NCBI RefSeq assembly: GCF_035594125.1
Contig: NC_087163.1
Location: forward strand, 11,876,001 to 11,940,000
DNA: 64,000 bases
DNA from: Scylla paramamosain
Taxonomy: Eukaryota; Arthropoda; Malacostraca; Decapoda; Portunidae
Direction of reading: 5' to 3'
Made by a program: the position numbers and the translations under genes. Of this stretch, positions 1 through 14,787 are shown in pieces. The notes under the pieces were generated by a model. That model ran no database searches and had not been told where the DNA came from. It worked only from the letters and a program-made list of their open reading frames with translations. Every line of letters begins with the position of its first letter. The first letter of the stretch is position 1.

Positions 1-1030
1 ATTGTAAGATAGCAAAAACGCCAAAATGCATGCAAGGTGCCCCCTCCAGGGAAACGAAACGAAATTTCCAGAAACATGTATTTTTTTATTTTTTTTTTAA
101 GTGTTTATGAGCGTGTTAGGTACAAAAACGCTAAAAGGCATGGAAAAGTTCCTCCATGGGGAAAGCAAAACAACATTTCTAAAAACGTGTGTTTGGTGTG
201 ATTTGAGCTATTTATGTACAAAAACTATAAAACGAATGGAAAACACCCTTTTAAAAACAAGTATTTAAATGCTTTTGAGCTTGTTACGTACAAAATCGCC
301 AAAATGCATTGCAAAGAATGAGGAAATTAAAAGATATTGCGAGAAATGTGTGTTATGAGTATTTTTGAGTTTCCTGTCTACGAAAACGCGAAAACCCTGT
401 AATAACACTCTAAATGGAGAAACAGAACAACATCAAAAGAAAAAACAAACGTGCTTTGTGTATTCTTTTACACTGTTAAGTAATTAGATGCATAAATATA
501 AGTAAGGTACCCTATATAAGGAAAAAAAAAAAAGACATTTCCAGGAACATGTTTTTTGAGTGATTATGATCTTGTTAATTACCAAAACGCAAAAATGCAT
601 GCAAACACTCTTCATGTAGAAAACATGATAATATTACTGAAACCAAGTATTTTGAGAGTTTTTGAGCTTATTACCTAGAAAAACGCCAAAATCCTTGATT
701 ACACGATCTGAAGAAACAAAAACGCATTACGAGAAACTTGTGTTATGAGTGTTTTTTTCAGTTTCTTAGGTACTGAAACGCTAAAACGCCTAAATATATG
801 GAGAAAATTAACATTAAAAAAACTTGCATTTTGAGTGTATTTCACATGGTTAGGTACCAAAATGCCAAAATGTACGCAAAGCACACTTTATAGGAAAAGG
901 AAACGATATATCCAGAAATGTGTTTTTTGAGTGTTTATGAGCGTGTTAGGCACCAAAACTGTTAAAAAAGCATGAAAAGTACCCTATATGGAAAAAAGAA
1001 ACATCATTACCAAAAACGTTTCTCTTCGGT
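1..1030 (-). repeat. 95-bp satellite, 5-mer type, reverse orientation
   Basis: Diverged tandem monomers of about 95 bp read on the minus strand: each has an AAAACGCxAAAATGCATGC segment, a TTTTGAGTGTTTxTGAGC segment and a TTAGGTACC-like segment. Types b, a, e, d and c can be recognised in reverse order near 640-1000. One cycle (about 258 to 655) is only about 400 bp, so one monomer has been lost there. The two insertions typical of the 1.1-kb unit are absent. No coding potential is seen: the reading frames are short and full of Lys, Asn, Phe and Leu codons, as expected from AT-rich repeats. Confidence 0.85.
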
Positions 1031-2300
1031 CTTTTTGAGCGAAATACTCAAAATATATGTTATTAATAATGTTATGTGTCTTCATATAAAGTGTTATTCA
1101 TGCGTTTTAGCGTTTTTGTACCTAAGAACCAAAAACTTTCATAATACACGTTTCTCGTAAAGTCTTTTCGTTTCGAAACATGCTTTCTTGTAACAATTTC
1201 ATTTCCCCATATCAAGGCCTTTCCATGCATTTTGGCGTTTCGGTACCTAATAATGTGAAATATGCTCAAAACACACGTTTTTGTTAATGTTGTTCTGTTT
1301 CTTCATAGAGTGCTGTTTATAGGTTTAGCGTTTCAATACCTAAAATGTTAAAAAAATAATTATAATACATGTTTTTCGTAATGTCATTACGTCTACCTAT
1401 TAAGATTATTTTGCATCCATTTTAATGTTTTTGTATGCAACAAACTCAAAAAACTCTCAAAATACTTGTTTTTGGTAATGATATTCTTCTACATAAAAGG
1501 TGTTTTGCATGCTTTTTTAGGGTTTCGGTACGTAAGAGGCTGAAAAAACACTCAAAAGACACGTTTTTTGGTAAAGTTGTTTTCTATTCCCATATAGGGT
1601 GTTTACCATTGCATTTTAAACACTAAAAATAAAACATTTCTAGAAATGTAGTATCGTTTATTGGTACTTAACAGTGTGGAAAAAAAAAACACTCAAATTG
1701 CACGGTTTTTGGTAATGTTGTTCTGTTTCTTTGTATAAGGTGGTATTAACGCGTTTTCGCATTTCGGTACCTGGGAAGCTCAAAAACACATAATACACTT
1801 TTCTTCTAATGTCTTTTTTGTTTCCCCAGATAGTATACATTTCATATATTTTGGTGTTATTCTGTAACAAGCTGAAAAACACTCAAAATACTTGTTTTTG
1901 GTAATGTTATTCTTTTTCTGCATAAAGGGTGTTTTGCATGCATTTTACCTTTTTGGTACATAAGAAGTTCAAAAACACTCAAAAAGTCCTGTTTTTCGTT
2001 AAGTCGTTTTGTATTCCCAAATAAGGTGATTTCCATGCTTTTTAGCGTACTGGTGCTTAACATGCTCAAAAACATTTAAAAGATACGCTTCTGGAAATCT
2101 CGTTTTTACCCATATAGAGGATTTTCGATGCATTTTGGCGATTTGCTATTTATTAATGTGAAAACACTCAAAATACACGTTATTTGGTCTCGATATCGAG
2201 TACTATTCCTGAGTTTCAGCATTTTGTTACTTCGTGATGTTCAAAACACCATTTTCTTCGTAATGTCCTTTCGTTTCCCCATATAACGTTATTTTCATTA
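1031..2300 (+). repeat. 95-bp satellite, 5-mer type, forward orientation
   Basis: The orientation changes around 1010-1050. From there monomers read forward (gcgttttagcgtttttgtacctaag-like segments, cataatacacgtttctcgtaa, attcttctacataaaaggtg). Monomers are diverged from one another and follow the a-b-c-d-e order over more than two cycles. No gene is seen. Confidence 0.85.
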
Positions 2301-3382
2301 TGTATTATGTTTGTGTATTATGAGTAAATTTGAGCTTCTTAAGTAGCAAAATGTGAAAGCGCATGAATAGCACTCTGTATGGATAAACATAACAACATTA
2401 CCAAAAACGTGTATTTTGAGTTTTTTTCTCATATTGTTAGGAGCCAAAACGCCAAAATGTATGGAAGCCCACTAACTAACAAACAAAACTAAACTTAATG
2501 AAACGTGTCTTTTGAATGTTTATGAATCTGCTATGTACCAGAATGCTAAAAAAGCATAGAAAGATCACCATATGGGAATAAAAAACATTATCAAAAACAT
2601 GTCTTCAATCTTTTTGAGCTTCTTACGTACCAAAACGCTAATACGTTTGCAAAACACTTTTTATGGAGAAACATAATAAAATTGCCAAAAACAAGTATTT
2701 TATGTGTTTATGAGCTTGTTACATAAAAAACGCAAAAATGCATGCAAAGTAACCTTTATGAGGAAATGAAACGATTTTTCCAGAAACGTGTCTTTGGAGT
2801 GTTTAGACACTAAATCGATATAAAGCTTGGAAATCACTTGATTTGAACAACAAAACAACACTAAGGAAAACGTGTCTTTTAAGTGTTTTTGAGCTTATTA
2901 CATACCAAAAACCTAAGCTGCATGCAAAAAAAATAATAAAATCGTCATCGAGAAACATAATAACATTTTCAAAAACTTGTAATTGGAGTGCATTTCTCAT
3001 TGTTAAGTACACATGCAAAGCATGCGAAAGGAGACTAGTTTTCTAGAAAGGTGTCTTTTGAGTGTTTATCAGTGTTCTAGCTCCAAAACGATGAAAAGCA
3101 TGGAAATCACACTGTAATGGAAAATAAAACATCAACAAAAATGTCTCTTTTCAGTATTTTTGAGCAACTTAGGTATCAGAACGCTAAAACGCATGCAAAA
3201 CACCCTTGATGGAGAAACAGAATAACATTACCAAAAACAAGTTTTTTTTATTGCTTTTGAGGCTGTTACGTGAAAAACGTCAAAATACATTTTAAGTACC
3301 CTGTTTGGTTAAATGGAAAAAAAAATATTACGAGAAACGTTTTTATTTTACTTCTTAGGTAACAAACCGTTAAAAGGCATCC
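2301..3382 (-). repeat. 95-bp satellite, 5-mer type, reverse orientation
   Basis: The array flips back to reverse orientation near 2300, inside an AT-rich patch (attatgtttgtgtattatg). Monomers again carry ccaaaaacgtgt and tttgagcttcttacgtacc segments. The stretch ends near 3383, where a forward copy of the 1.1-kb unit begins in mid-monomer (ccatttttgcg). The flip and the change of repeat type coincide. Confidence 0.8.
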
Positions 3383-8200
<4,818 letters not shown>

Positions 8201-8677
8201 ATGCAAAGCCTTCCATATGAGGAAATTAAAGACCTTACAAGAAATATGTCTTCCGAGTGTTTTTCAGCATATTAGGCACCAAAACGATAAATAATAAGGA
8301 ACTCACTCTATGTGGGAATCCAAAAGAAAATTACTGAAAACGTGTCTTCTCAGTGTTTTACGTAGAAAAACGCTAAAAATGATACAAACCAACAAATATC
8401 AAGAAGCAGAAAAACATTACCAAAGATGTATATTTTGAGTGTTTGTGTGCTTGTTTCCTACAAAAAAAAAGCGAAAATTGATAAAAAACACTCTATATTG
8501 GGAAAGAAAGGGATATTGCGAGAAAAGTGTATAATGAATGTTTTATAGTTTAAAAAAAACACAAGGCAAAAAACGCAAAAACTCGTGTATATGGAGAAGT
8601 TTCCTATATACCAAAATGCTGAAACTCATGAATAACACTCTTAATTAAGAAACAGAGCAACCTTACTAAATGCGTGT
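8201..8677 (-). repeat. Inverted satellite block, copy 1 (subfamily A)
   Basis: A 477-bp stretch in reverse orientation inside a forward array. The left breakpoint follows gcgtaacacgctcacaaac and actgaaaagac. The right breakpoint follows ccttactaaatgcgtgt. Read on the minus strand it covers the end of an e monomer, the a monomer with its 50-bp insertion, then b, c and most of d. The same two breakpoints recur in four other blocks. Confidence 0.88.
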
Positions 8678-10384
8678 CAAAAACAGTAAAAGACAAGTTC
8701 TTCGTAAAAGTTGGTTTTATTCCCATGTAATGTGATTGCCCTGCTATTTAGTGCTTTATTGCCTAACACGCTCAAGAACACTCAAAGACATTTTTCTGGT
8801 AATGTCATTTTTTTCCCACATAAAGCTAGTTTCGCATGGAATTTGGGGTTTTGGTAACTAAGAATGTAAAAAAAACACTCAAAATACACGCATTTAGTAA
8901 GGTTGTTCTGTTTCTTGATTAAGAGTGTTATTCATGAGTTTCAGTATTTTGGTATCTTAGAAACTTATCCATACAGTCGAGTGTTTGCGTTTTTTGCCTT
9001 GTGATTCTGATGAAACTATAAAAACTCATTACACACGTTTCTCGTTTTGTCCTCTTTTTTCTTATATAGTGTTTTGCATCCATTTTCGCGTTTTTTTTTA
9101 TGTAACAAGCTAAAAAACACACAAAATATACTTTTTTGGTAATGTTATTCTATTTCTTCATATTGCTTGGTTTGCATCCGTTTTAGCGTTTTTCTACGTA
9201 AATCTTTTAAAAGACACGTTTTTAGTAATTTTGTTTTGGATTTCCATATAGAGTGACTTTCATATTATTTATCATTTTGGTGCTTAACATGCAGAAAAAC
9301 ACTCAAAAGACAGGTTTCTTGTAAAGTCGTTAAATTTTATCAGATAAGTGGCTTTGCATACACTTTATGGTTTGGAACATAACTCCGAAAAAAAGGTAAG
9401 ATTAACTTTTTCGATAAAGTTTTTTCCACATAATTTTCCTGAATTTTGGCAGAGTTTTGGCATCTTTGTACCTATGAACATCAATAATTATTTTTTCTTT
9501 ATAAAGAGTGTTATTTGTAGGTTTTAACGTTTTGGTACTTAAGGAACTTAAAAACATTTATAATACACATTTCTCGTAATGTCCTTTCGTTTCCCAAATA
9601 TGGGGATGTTTGCATGTATTTAAGCGTTTTTATAGGTAACACTCAGAACCCTTGTTTTTGATAATGTTATTCTGCTTCTCCATAAAGGAGTGTTTTACAT
9701 GCGTTTTAGCGATTTGGTATATAAGGAGCTGAAAAACACTTCAATTCAAGTTCTTGGTAAAAGTTAGTTTTATTTCAGTGTAATATGATTGCCCTGCTTT
9801 TCAGTGCTTTATTGCCTAACACGCTCAAAAACACTGAAAAGATACTTCTGGTAATGTCATTTTTTCCCACATAAAACTAGTTTCGCATGCTATTTAGGGT
9901 TTTGGAAAGAATGTGAAAAAACTCTCAAAATACATGCATTTGGTAATGTTGTTCTGTTTCTCAATTAAGATTGTTATTTATAAGTTTCAGCATTTTGGTA
10001 TCTAAGAAACTTCTTTATATACACGAGTTTTTGCGTTTTTTGCCTTGTGGTTCTTGTAAACGAAAAGTTCTTTTGCCCAAAAATAATAAGACACTCATTA
10101 TACATGTTTCTCGTAATGTCTTTTCTTTCCCAATAGGGACTGCTTTGCATCCTTTTTCGCGTTTTTTGTAGGTAACAAGCTCAAAAACACTCAAAATATA
10201 CCTCTGGTTATGTTATTGTATTTCTTCATATTAGTTGGTTTTCATCTGTTTTAGCGTTTTTCTACGTAAAACACCGAAAAGACACGTTTTCAGTAATTTT
10301 TTTTTTTTCGATTCCCAAAGAATTTTTCCAGAATTTTGACATCTTAGTACCTATGAAGATGAATAACAAAAATAAAAAAAATAT
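8678..10384 (+). repeat. Satellite 1.1-kb type, subfamily A flank
   Basis: Forward units following inverted block 1. Diagnostic variants are ttttatgtaacaagc near 9100, taaatcttttaaaagac near 9200, tatgaacatcaataat near 9475, an extra ttcttttgcccaaaaataat piece near 10067, and a shortened join (ttcccaaag followed by aatttttccag) near 10315. All of these recur at 47363-49100. The stretch ends in an A-run where the LTR element is inserted; 10381-10384 (ATAT) is one copy of the target-site duplication. Confidence 0.88.
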
Positions 10385-11015
10385 TGTTACGTGTGAGCAT
10401 ACACTGAACTCTAGGGGATGGACCATGAAGGGGTGTCGCTCACACTAACAATGGAAGGGTTAAAAGAAAAGAGAAAAGGAGACATTTTAACTGCTATTTA
10501 ATATCTTAAAGTTAACCCTTAAATTAAGTAACAATACAAAATTGAAGATTATTTAAGTAAGTAAAAGTAAGTAACAAGGAGTGGCAATCTGAACTGGACT
10601 GAATAACTTAAAAGACTGGTTCAGTTAATAACTTAAGCCAAATTAGTAAATGCATATAGATACAAATTACAAAAAATAAACACCTTTACATATACATAAT
10701 AGAAAATAAATATAAATGTGTTTGTGTGTGTGTGTGTGTGTGTTTATGTGTGTGTGTGTGTGGGTGTGTAACACTGGTGTAACTCTTACCACCGCTCTCG
10801 AGTGTATATGAGGCTCCCAGCGTATGCCAAGGCGACCTCAGAGCTGTAGCGACCCTTGGAGGAGACTGAAGCTCGATGGAACTCCACCCCTCGTTATCGG
10901 CTTGGTAGCCTGCTAGAGGTCACGTATCCAGTATGCCTCAAGCTATACACGTGGCAGCGCCACGAGTTGAGAGGCAGGCACCTGGTTCCGTGGTAGAGTA
11001 GTCACGTGTGTGACA
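10385..11015 (-). repeat. 3' LTR of the retrotransposon
   Basis: 631 bp, starting TGTCACAC and ending GTAACA in the element's direction (TG...CA ends). It matches 15413-16043 at full length with about six substitutions, for example in the stretches around 10626, 10642, 10792 and 10938-10965. It contains a GT-rich microsatellite near 10720-10763. An ATTAAA on the minus strand at 10497-10502 is a possible poly(A) signal; that part is tentative. The last codons of the pol frame (Ser-His-Thr-stop) lie in its first bases. Confidence 0.96.
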
Positions 11016-13971
11016 TTCCCCCCTTCTTAGGATGACGCAGAAGGAATGACTCTGCGTCATTAGAGAAGTGAGGTGGTTCCTGTCCCGTGAAGGTTGATTC
11101 CACCAGAACGTGTGTAGTCTGGGGCCCGGTAGATGGTTCTTCTGGCAGTGCTCGGCCCTCGGCTGCCTCCATCGACCGGTTCACAAGGCACGACTGCATC
11201 CCCGGCAACAGGATCCTAGGGTCCTCAGGGTCGCGACGGGTAGTGATGCGAGGCGTAGTGGGAAGGCGAGACAAAGTGTCAGCAAGGCAGTTGTCCAGTC
11301 CCTTAATATGGTGCATTTCAATGTGGTAAGGCTGGAGCTGTAGAGACCACCGTAGCAGACGTTGGTTAGTGAAGCGGTTCCTGTTGAGAAAAGTCAAAGG
11401 GTTGTGGTCAGTGTAGATTTGGAGTGGCTGGGTGTTGGACTGAAGATAGTACTCAAACTTCTTGATGGCAGAGATAATGGCTAAAAGTTCTTTCTCGATA
11501 GTGCTGTAATTCTTCTGATGGATGTTGAACTTCTCGGAGTGGTAGGCGACTGGGTGAAAGATTCCGTCAGATTCTTGCAGGAGGGCGGCACCCGAAGCGT
11601 GATCACTGGCGTCAGTATGTATGATGAAGGGTTTACTGAAGTCGGCTGCACGCAAAACCGGTTCCCGAGCAAGCAAGTTCTTAAGTTGATTGAAGGCATG
11701 TTGGCAGGCAGGGGTCCATTCGTACGCCACATTCCCACTAGTTAGTCTAGTAAGTGGCCCAGCTGCGTCTGCGAAGTTTGGACAGAAACGCCGGTAGAAC
11801 CCCACCTTGCCCAGGAAGCGGCGGAGCTCGCGTCGAGTAGTGGGAGTTGGGTACTTCAGTACTGCGTCGACGTTAGCGGTCTTGGGCCGGACGGAGCCTT
11901 GTCCAATCTGATGTCCTAGGTAGGAGACGGTGGCAGCTCCGAGCGTAGACTTCGCCAGCTTCACGGTGAGGTTCGCTTCCTGCAGACGGCTGAGCACATT
12001 CTGGATCTGGTACAGGTGGTCATCCCAGTCATGTGAAAAAATAAGAATATCATCTAAGTAAACCAGCACTCCTTTTAATCCCTGCATTACCTTGTTCATT
12101 GCCCTCTGGAAAGTAGCGGGGCAATTCCTCATGCCAAATGGGGCTACTACATACTGGAAAAGTTCAAAAGGGGTGATGAAGGCAGAGACTATCTGAGCTC
12201 TTTCAGTAAGGGCTATTTGATAATACCCTTTTAATAGGTCCAGCTTAGTAACAAATTTGGCTTGACCTACTTCATCTATCAGGTCGTCTACCCGAGGCAG
12301 AGGATAGGCGTCAGGAATGGTGACGGCGTTGACCCGTCGGTAATCCGTGCAGAATCGCAGTTGTCCGTCCTCCTTGGGTACTAGGAGGCAGGGTGATGCC
12401 CATGGGGAGCTGCTGGGTATAGCCAAGCCCTGCTCTAATAAGTACTGGACCTCCTTCTGCATCTGTTCTCGTTTCCGGGGGTTGACTCTGTAGGGAGACT
12501 GCTTGATAGGGAAGGTCCCTGGAAGCACCTTCACATCATGGCGGAGGACATTACAGATTTTAGGATGGTCACCGAACACGTCATACTGAGAGATCAATCT
12601 TGAGATATCCAGTGCTCGAGAGGATGAAAAATGACGGAGCTGATCATCTAAGTGTTGGATAATGTAGGTGTTGTTTTGCGTGTCCTTGGGATGTATGGTG
12701 TTTGTGTCAATCTCAGTGGTAATACATTTATCATACATCAATGAACACACAGAGGCAGGTTTTAACTCTGAGTCAGCCTCCTGGGGTTCAATGATACCAC
12801 AGGAAGCTACTCTAGGGGTTGGTTGGGCTTCTGCCCAAGCAGCATCATCTGGGACCTTAGAGGGCCGGAACACTCTCATGAGAACTCCATCCTGTTTGTA
12901 AAAGGCAGGGTAATGAGTAATTTGATCTGGAGGGATAACCTTGTCATGAAATTGAGTCAAAGTAGTGTCTTCCTGTTGAGCCTCAGTGAGAAGTTTTTCA
13001 GAAAATATTTGATTGAGTTCAAGTGGGGATGGGCTCTTCTTTGGAAGTGAGAAAGACAGATCAGATTTCCTTGCTTGTGCACGAGTAGTGACACAAACAG
13101 GGAATAAGCCTGGTTGTTGCTCTTCTAACTGTACAGTGGGGTTATCCATCAGCATTGTGTCACAAATTACCAAAGGGGGAGTCACCTTACTGCCAGCTAG
13201 GTCATTAGCGAGGAGTAGTTGAGCATTAGGGATGGGTAAGGCTGGTTCTTCACTAACTCCTATTATCACTTCACCTCTTACTAGTGGGCTATCAAGATGT
13301 ACTTTAGCTAATGCAATGGGGAAGGGGTCATGGAAGTCTTTTAAATATACCTTTTCACCTGTGTAACACTGTTCAATACCAGGGACTGCTGACTTCAGCA
13401 CTAGGGACTGAGCTGAACAGGTGTCTCTGACAATCTTAACTGGGTGATCCTTGTTATCAATGCTGATGGTGCCTACAGACCTGAAAGGCTCAAATAAGTC
13501 TTTAGGTACAGGGAAGAAGGGAAGAGCTTGTATGGAAGCAACTGGCTTGGCAGGATATGTTTGAGCTACCTTGCACTTGGGATTAGGACAGTTCTTTATG
13601 AGGTGCCCCGGCTGTTTACAAAAAGCACAAAATAGAGGTGGTCCAGTACTACTGCCGGTCATTTTACCAACCCCTGAGTTACCTGAGTTTATCTTACCAC
13701 TAGGAGTCTCGGTCAGCTTGTCTGAGGTTGCCTTGCGATTAACCAGGGAGAAAAGGTCCGCTAACTGAGCGGCTTTGAGAAGATCTGTTTCTTCTTTGTT
13801 GGTGATGTGTAACATTACTGAGTAAGGGAGCTTACGCATGAACTCTTCTAAGGCTAAGAGATTTACTAATTCGTCGTACGTGGTTATCGCGGCTGACTTA
13901 AGCCAACGCTTGAGAGCCCTCAGTTTCTCTGAGGCAAACTCTAGATAGGTTTGTTGCGGAGTTTTGAACAT
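11002..13971 (-). CDS. pol: C-terminal Gag, protease, RT and RNase H polyprotein (integrase core missing)
   Basis: A 989-residue open frame counted from the first Met; upstream it joins the Gag frame with no frame change after the TGA at 13993-13995. Domains in order: capsid-like C-terminal region (1-90); zinc knuckle C115-x2-C118-x4-H123-x4-C128; aspartic protease around D183-T184-C185, where the usual Gly is Cys; a pre-integrase segment with GVLMR near 362-366; RT (about 470-660) with D578 and Y638-L-D-D641; RNase H (about 780-902) with D787, an E near 826-828, D855, and D893 or D898; then an 87-residue tail ending in the LTR. RNase H is last and the segment before RT resembles the start of integrase, fitting a Gmr1-like PR-IN-RT-RH order. 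The zinc-binding and DDE parts of integrase, expected between residues about 378 and 390, are not there. The products would act in cytoplasmic particles making cDNA. Confidence 0.93.
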   Translation of the reverse strand: MFKTPQQTYLEFASEKLRALKRWLKSAAITTYDELVNLLALEEFMRKLPYSVMLHITNKEETDLLKAAQLADLFSLVNRKATSDKLTETPSGKINSGNSGVGKMTGSSTGPPLFCAFCKQPGHLIKNCPNPKCKVAQTYPAKPVASIQALPFFPVPKDLFEPFRSVGTISIDNKDHPVKIVRDTCSAQSLVLKSAVPGIEQCYTGEKVYLKDFHDPFPIALAKVHLDSPLVRGEVIIGVSEEPALPIPNAQLLLANDLAGSKVTPPLVICDTMLMDNPTVQLEEQQPGLFPVCVTTRAQARKSDLSFSLPKKSPSPLELNQIFSEKLLTEAQQEDTTLTQFHDKVIPPDQITHYPAFYKQDGVLMRVFRPSKVPDDAAWAEAQPTPRVASCGIIEPQEADSELKPASVCSLMYDKCITTEIDTNTIHPKDTQNNTYIIQHLDDQLRHFSSSRALDISRLISQYDVFGDHPKICNVLRHDVKVLPGTFPIKQSPYRVNPRKREQMQKEVQYLLEQGLAIPSSSPWASPCLLVPKEDGQLRFCTDYRRVNAVTIPDAYPLPRVDDLIDEVGQAKFVTKLDLLKGYYQIALTERAQIVSAFITPFELFQYVVAPFGMRNCPATFQRAMNKVMQGLKGVLVYLDDILIFSHDWDDHLYQIQNVLSRLQEANLTVKLAKSTLGAATVSYLGHQIGQGSVRPKTANVDAVLKYPTPTTRRELRRFLGKVGFYRRFCPNFADAAGPLTRLTSGNVAYEWTPACQHAFNQLKNLLAREPVLRAADFSKPFIIHTDASDHASGAALLQESDGIFHPVAYHSEKFNIHQKNYSTIEKELLAIISAIKKFEYYLQSNTQPLQIYTDHNPLTFLNRNRFTNQRLLRWSLQLQPYHIEMHHIKGLDNCLADTLSRLPTTPRITTRRDPEDPRILLPGMQSCLVNRSMEAAEGRALPEEPSTGPQTTHVLVESTFTGQEPPHFSNDAESFLLRHPKKGGMSHT
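11016..11028 (-). promoter_or_regulatory. Polypurine tract
   Basis: AAGAAGGGGGGAA in the element's direction, immediately before the 3' LTR. In LTR elements this RNase H-resistant tract primes plus-strand DNA synthesis. Here it is also coding: it is read as the Lys-Lys-Gly-Gly part of the pol C-terminus. Confidence 0.92.
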
Positions 13972-13992
13972 TTTTCGAAAAGACTGACGGTA

Positions 13993-14787
13993 TCATTCTG
14001 TGGTAATGGAGTACGCCGCTAGGGTGCCCTGTTTGACACAGTCGTAATCCGTGTTGTTTTCGAAGCCGTTCAAAATAGTTAAAGCCTTTTGGCTGAGTTT
14101 GGGTTTAAGAAGCCAAGGCCAGTCTTCTCGGGGCAGTTCAAAATGTACTGCTGTGTCCTCTAACTGTCCAAAGAAAGTTTCGGGGTCTTTGTCAGAGAAC
14201 TGAGGGAGTAGTGAGAGATATTTAGTTAACTTTTGTTTGAGGTCAGCTGTGGTGGTTGATCGAGATTTTAATTGTGTGAGTTGGGTCTCGTGGATTCTTT
14301 CTTTTTCTCTCTCCTCTCTTTCTTTTTCTCTCTCCTCTCTTTCTTTTTCCTCCTTTTCTTTTACATATGCCAGATCTCTTTCCGCTTTTTCTTTTTGAAA
14401 AGCTAGTTCTTCTCGCCTTAGTTCTCTCTCTTCTCTCTCTCTTTCTCTTGCTGCCTCTCTCTCTTCTCTCTCTCTTTCTCTTGCTGCCTCTCTCTCTTCT
14501 CTCTCTCTTTCTCTTGCTGCCTCTCTCTCTTCTCTTGCTGCCATTAGTTTCAGCTTTTCGAGTTCGAGCATTAAACTGGCGTCGTGCTGTGAAGCAGCAC
14601 TAGTGGCTTCTCCTCCAAGGTGAACTAGGATTTGAGTTCGGAGTTCTTCCTTCCGAATGTCAGACGGATATGAGAGATCAAACTGTCGGGCTATGTACTT
14701 TAAATCATCCTTTGTCACTTTGGCAGTTTGTAGCTCCGCCACAGAAGGATTACTGCAAAATGCATCCAAGTTTAACTCATGCGACAT
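13993..14787 (-). CDS. gag: Gag N-terminal part, ended by in-frame TGA
   Basis: 264 codons from the Met at 14787 (MSHELNL); a Met ten codons upstream at 14817 is in frame, but the inner start looks more natural. Gag would form the particle shell that packages element RNA. Numbered from the 14817 Met, residues 30-75 resemble an N-terminal helical domain. Residues about 78-190 are a long, highly charged Arg/Glu/Lys coiled coil that includes three copies of an 11-residue unit. Residues about 195-274 start a capsid-like region (LPQFSDKDPETFF) of the kind seen in SCAN-like Gag proteins. The frame stops at TGA (13993-13995) in the middle of that region. The next seven codons and the downstream frame continue the same fold in the same phase, so this looks like a nonsense mutation. 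Programmed readthrough is possible but less likely, because the stop precedes the CCHC knuckle. Confidence 0.85.
   Translation of the reverse strand: MSHELNLDAFCSNPSVAELQTAKVTKDDLKYIARQFDLSYPSDIRKEELRTQILVHLGGEATSAASQHDASLMLELEKLKLMAAREEREAAREREREEREAAREREREEREAAREREREERELRREELAFQKEKAERDLAYVKEKEEKEREEREKEREEREKERIHETQLTQLKSRSTTTADLKQKLTKYLSLLPQFSDKDPETFFGQLEDTAVHFELPREDWPWLLKPKLSQKALTILNGFENNTDYDCVKQGTLAAYSITTE
14418..14545 (-). repeat. 33-bp coding minisatellite in gag
   Basis: Three tandem copies of a 33-bp unit, pyrimidine-rich on the plus strand, encode the 11-residue AAREREREERE repeat in the Gag coiled coil. A related run of Glu/Lys/Arg repeats (KEREEREKEREE) follows on the C-terminal side, at about 14290-14350. 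Copy number is likely to vary between element copies. Confidence 0.85.

Noticed and set aside
8201..8677. Regularly spaced repeats as a possible CRISPR array
   Set aside because: Repeats are contiguous with no unique spacers, in a eukaryotic satellite.
10720..10763. GT-rich tract in the LTR as a separate microsatellite locus
   Set aside because: It is present with the same length in both LTRs, so it is part of the LTR.
11087..13768. Several forward frames of 60-85 residues
   Set aside because: They lie opposite the long pol frame, which carries zinc-knuckle, protease, RT and RNase H motifs.
14367..14603. Leu-rich forward frame that looks like membrane segments
   Set aside because: Antisense shadow of the Arg/Glu coiled coil in gag.
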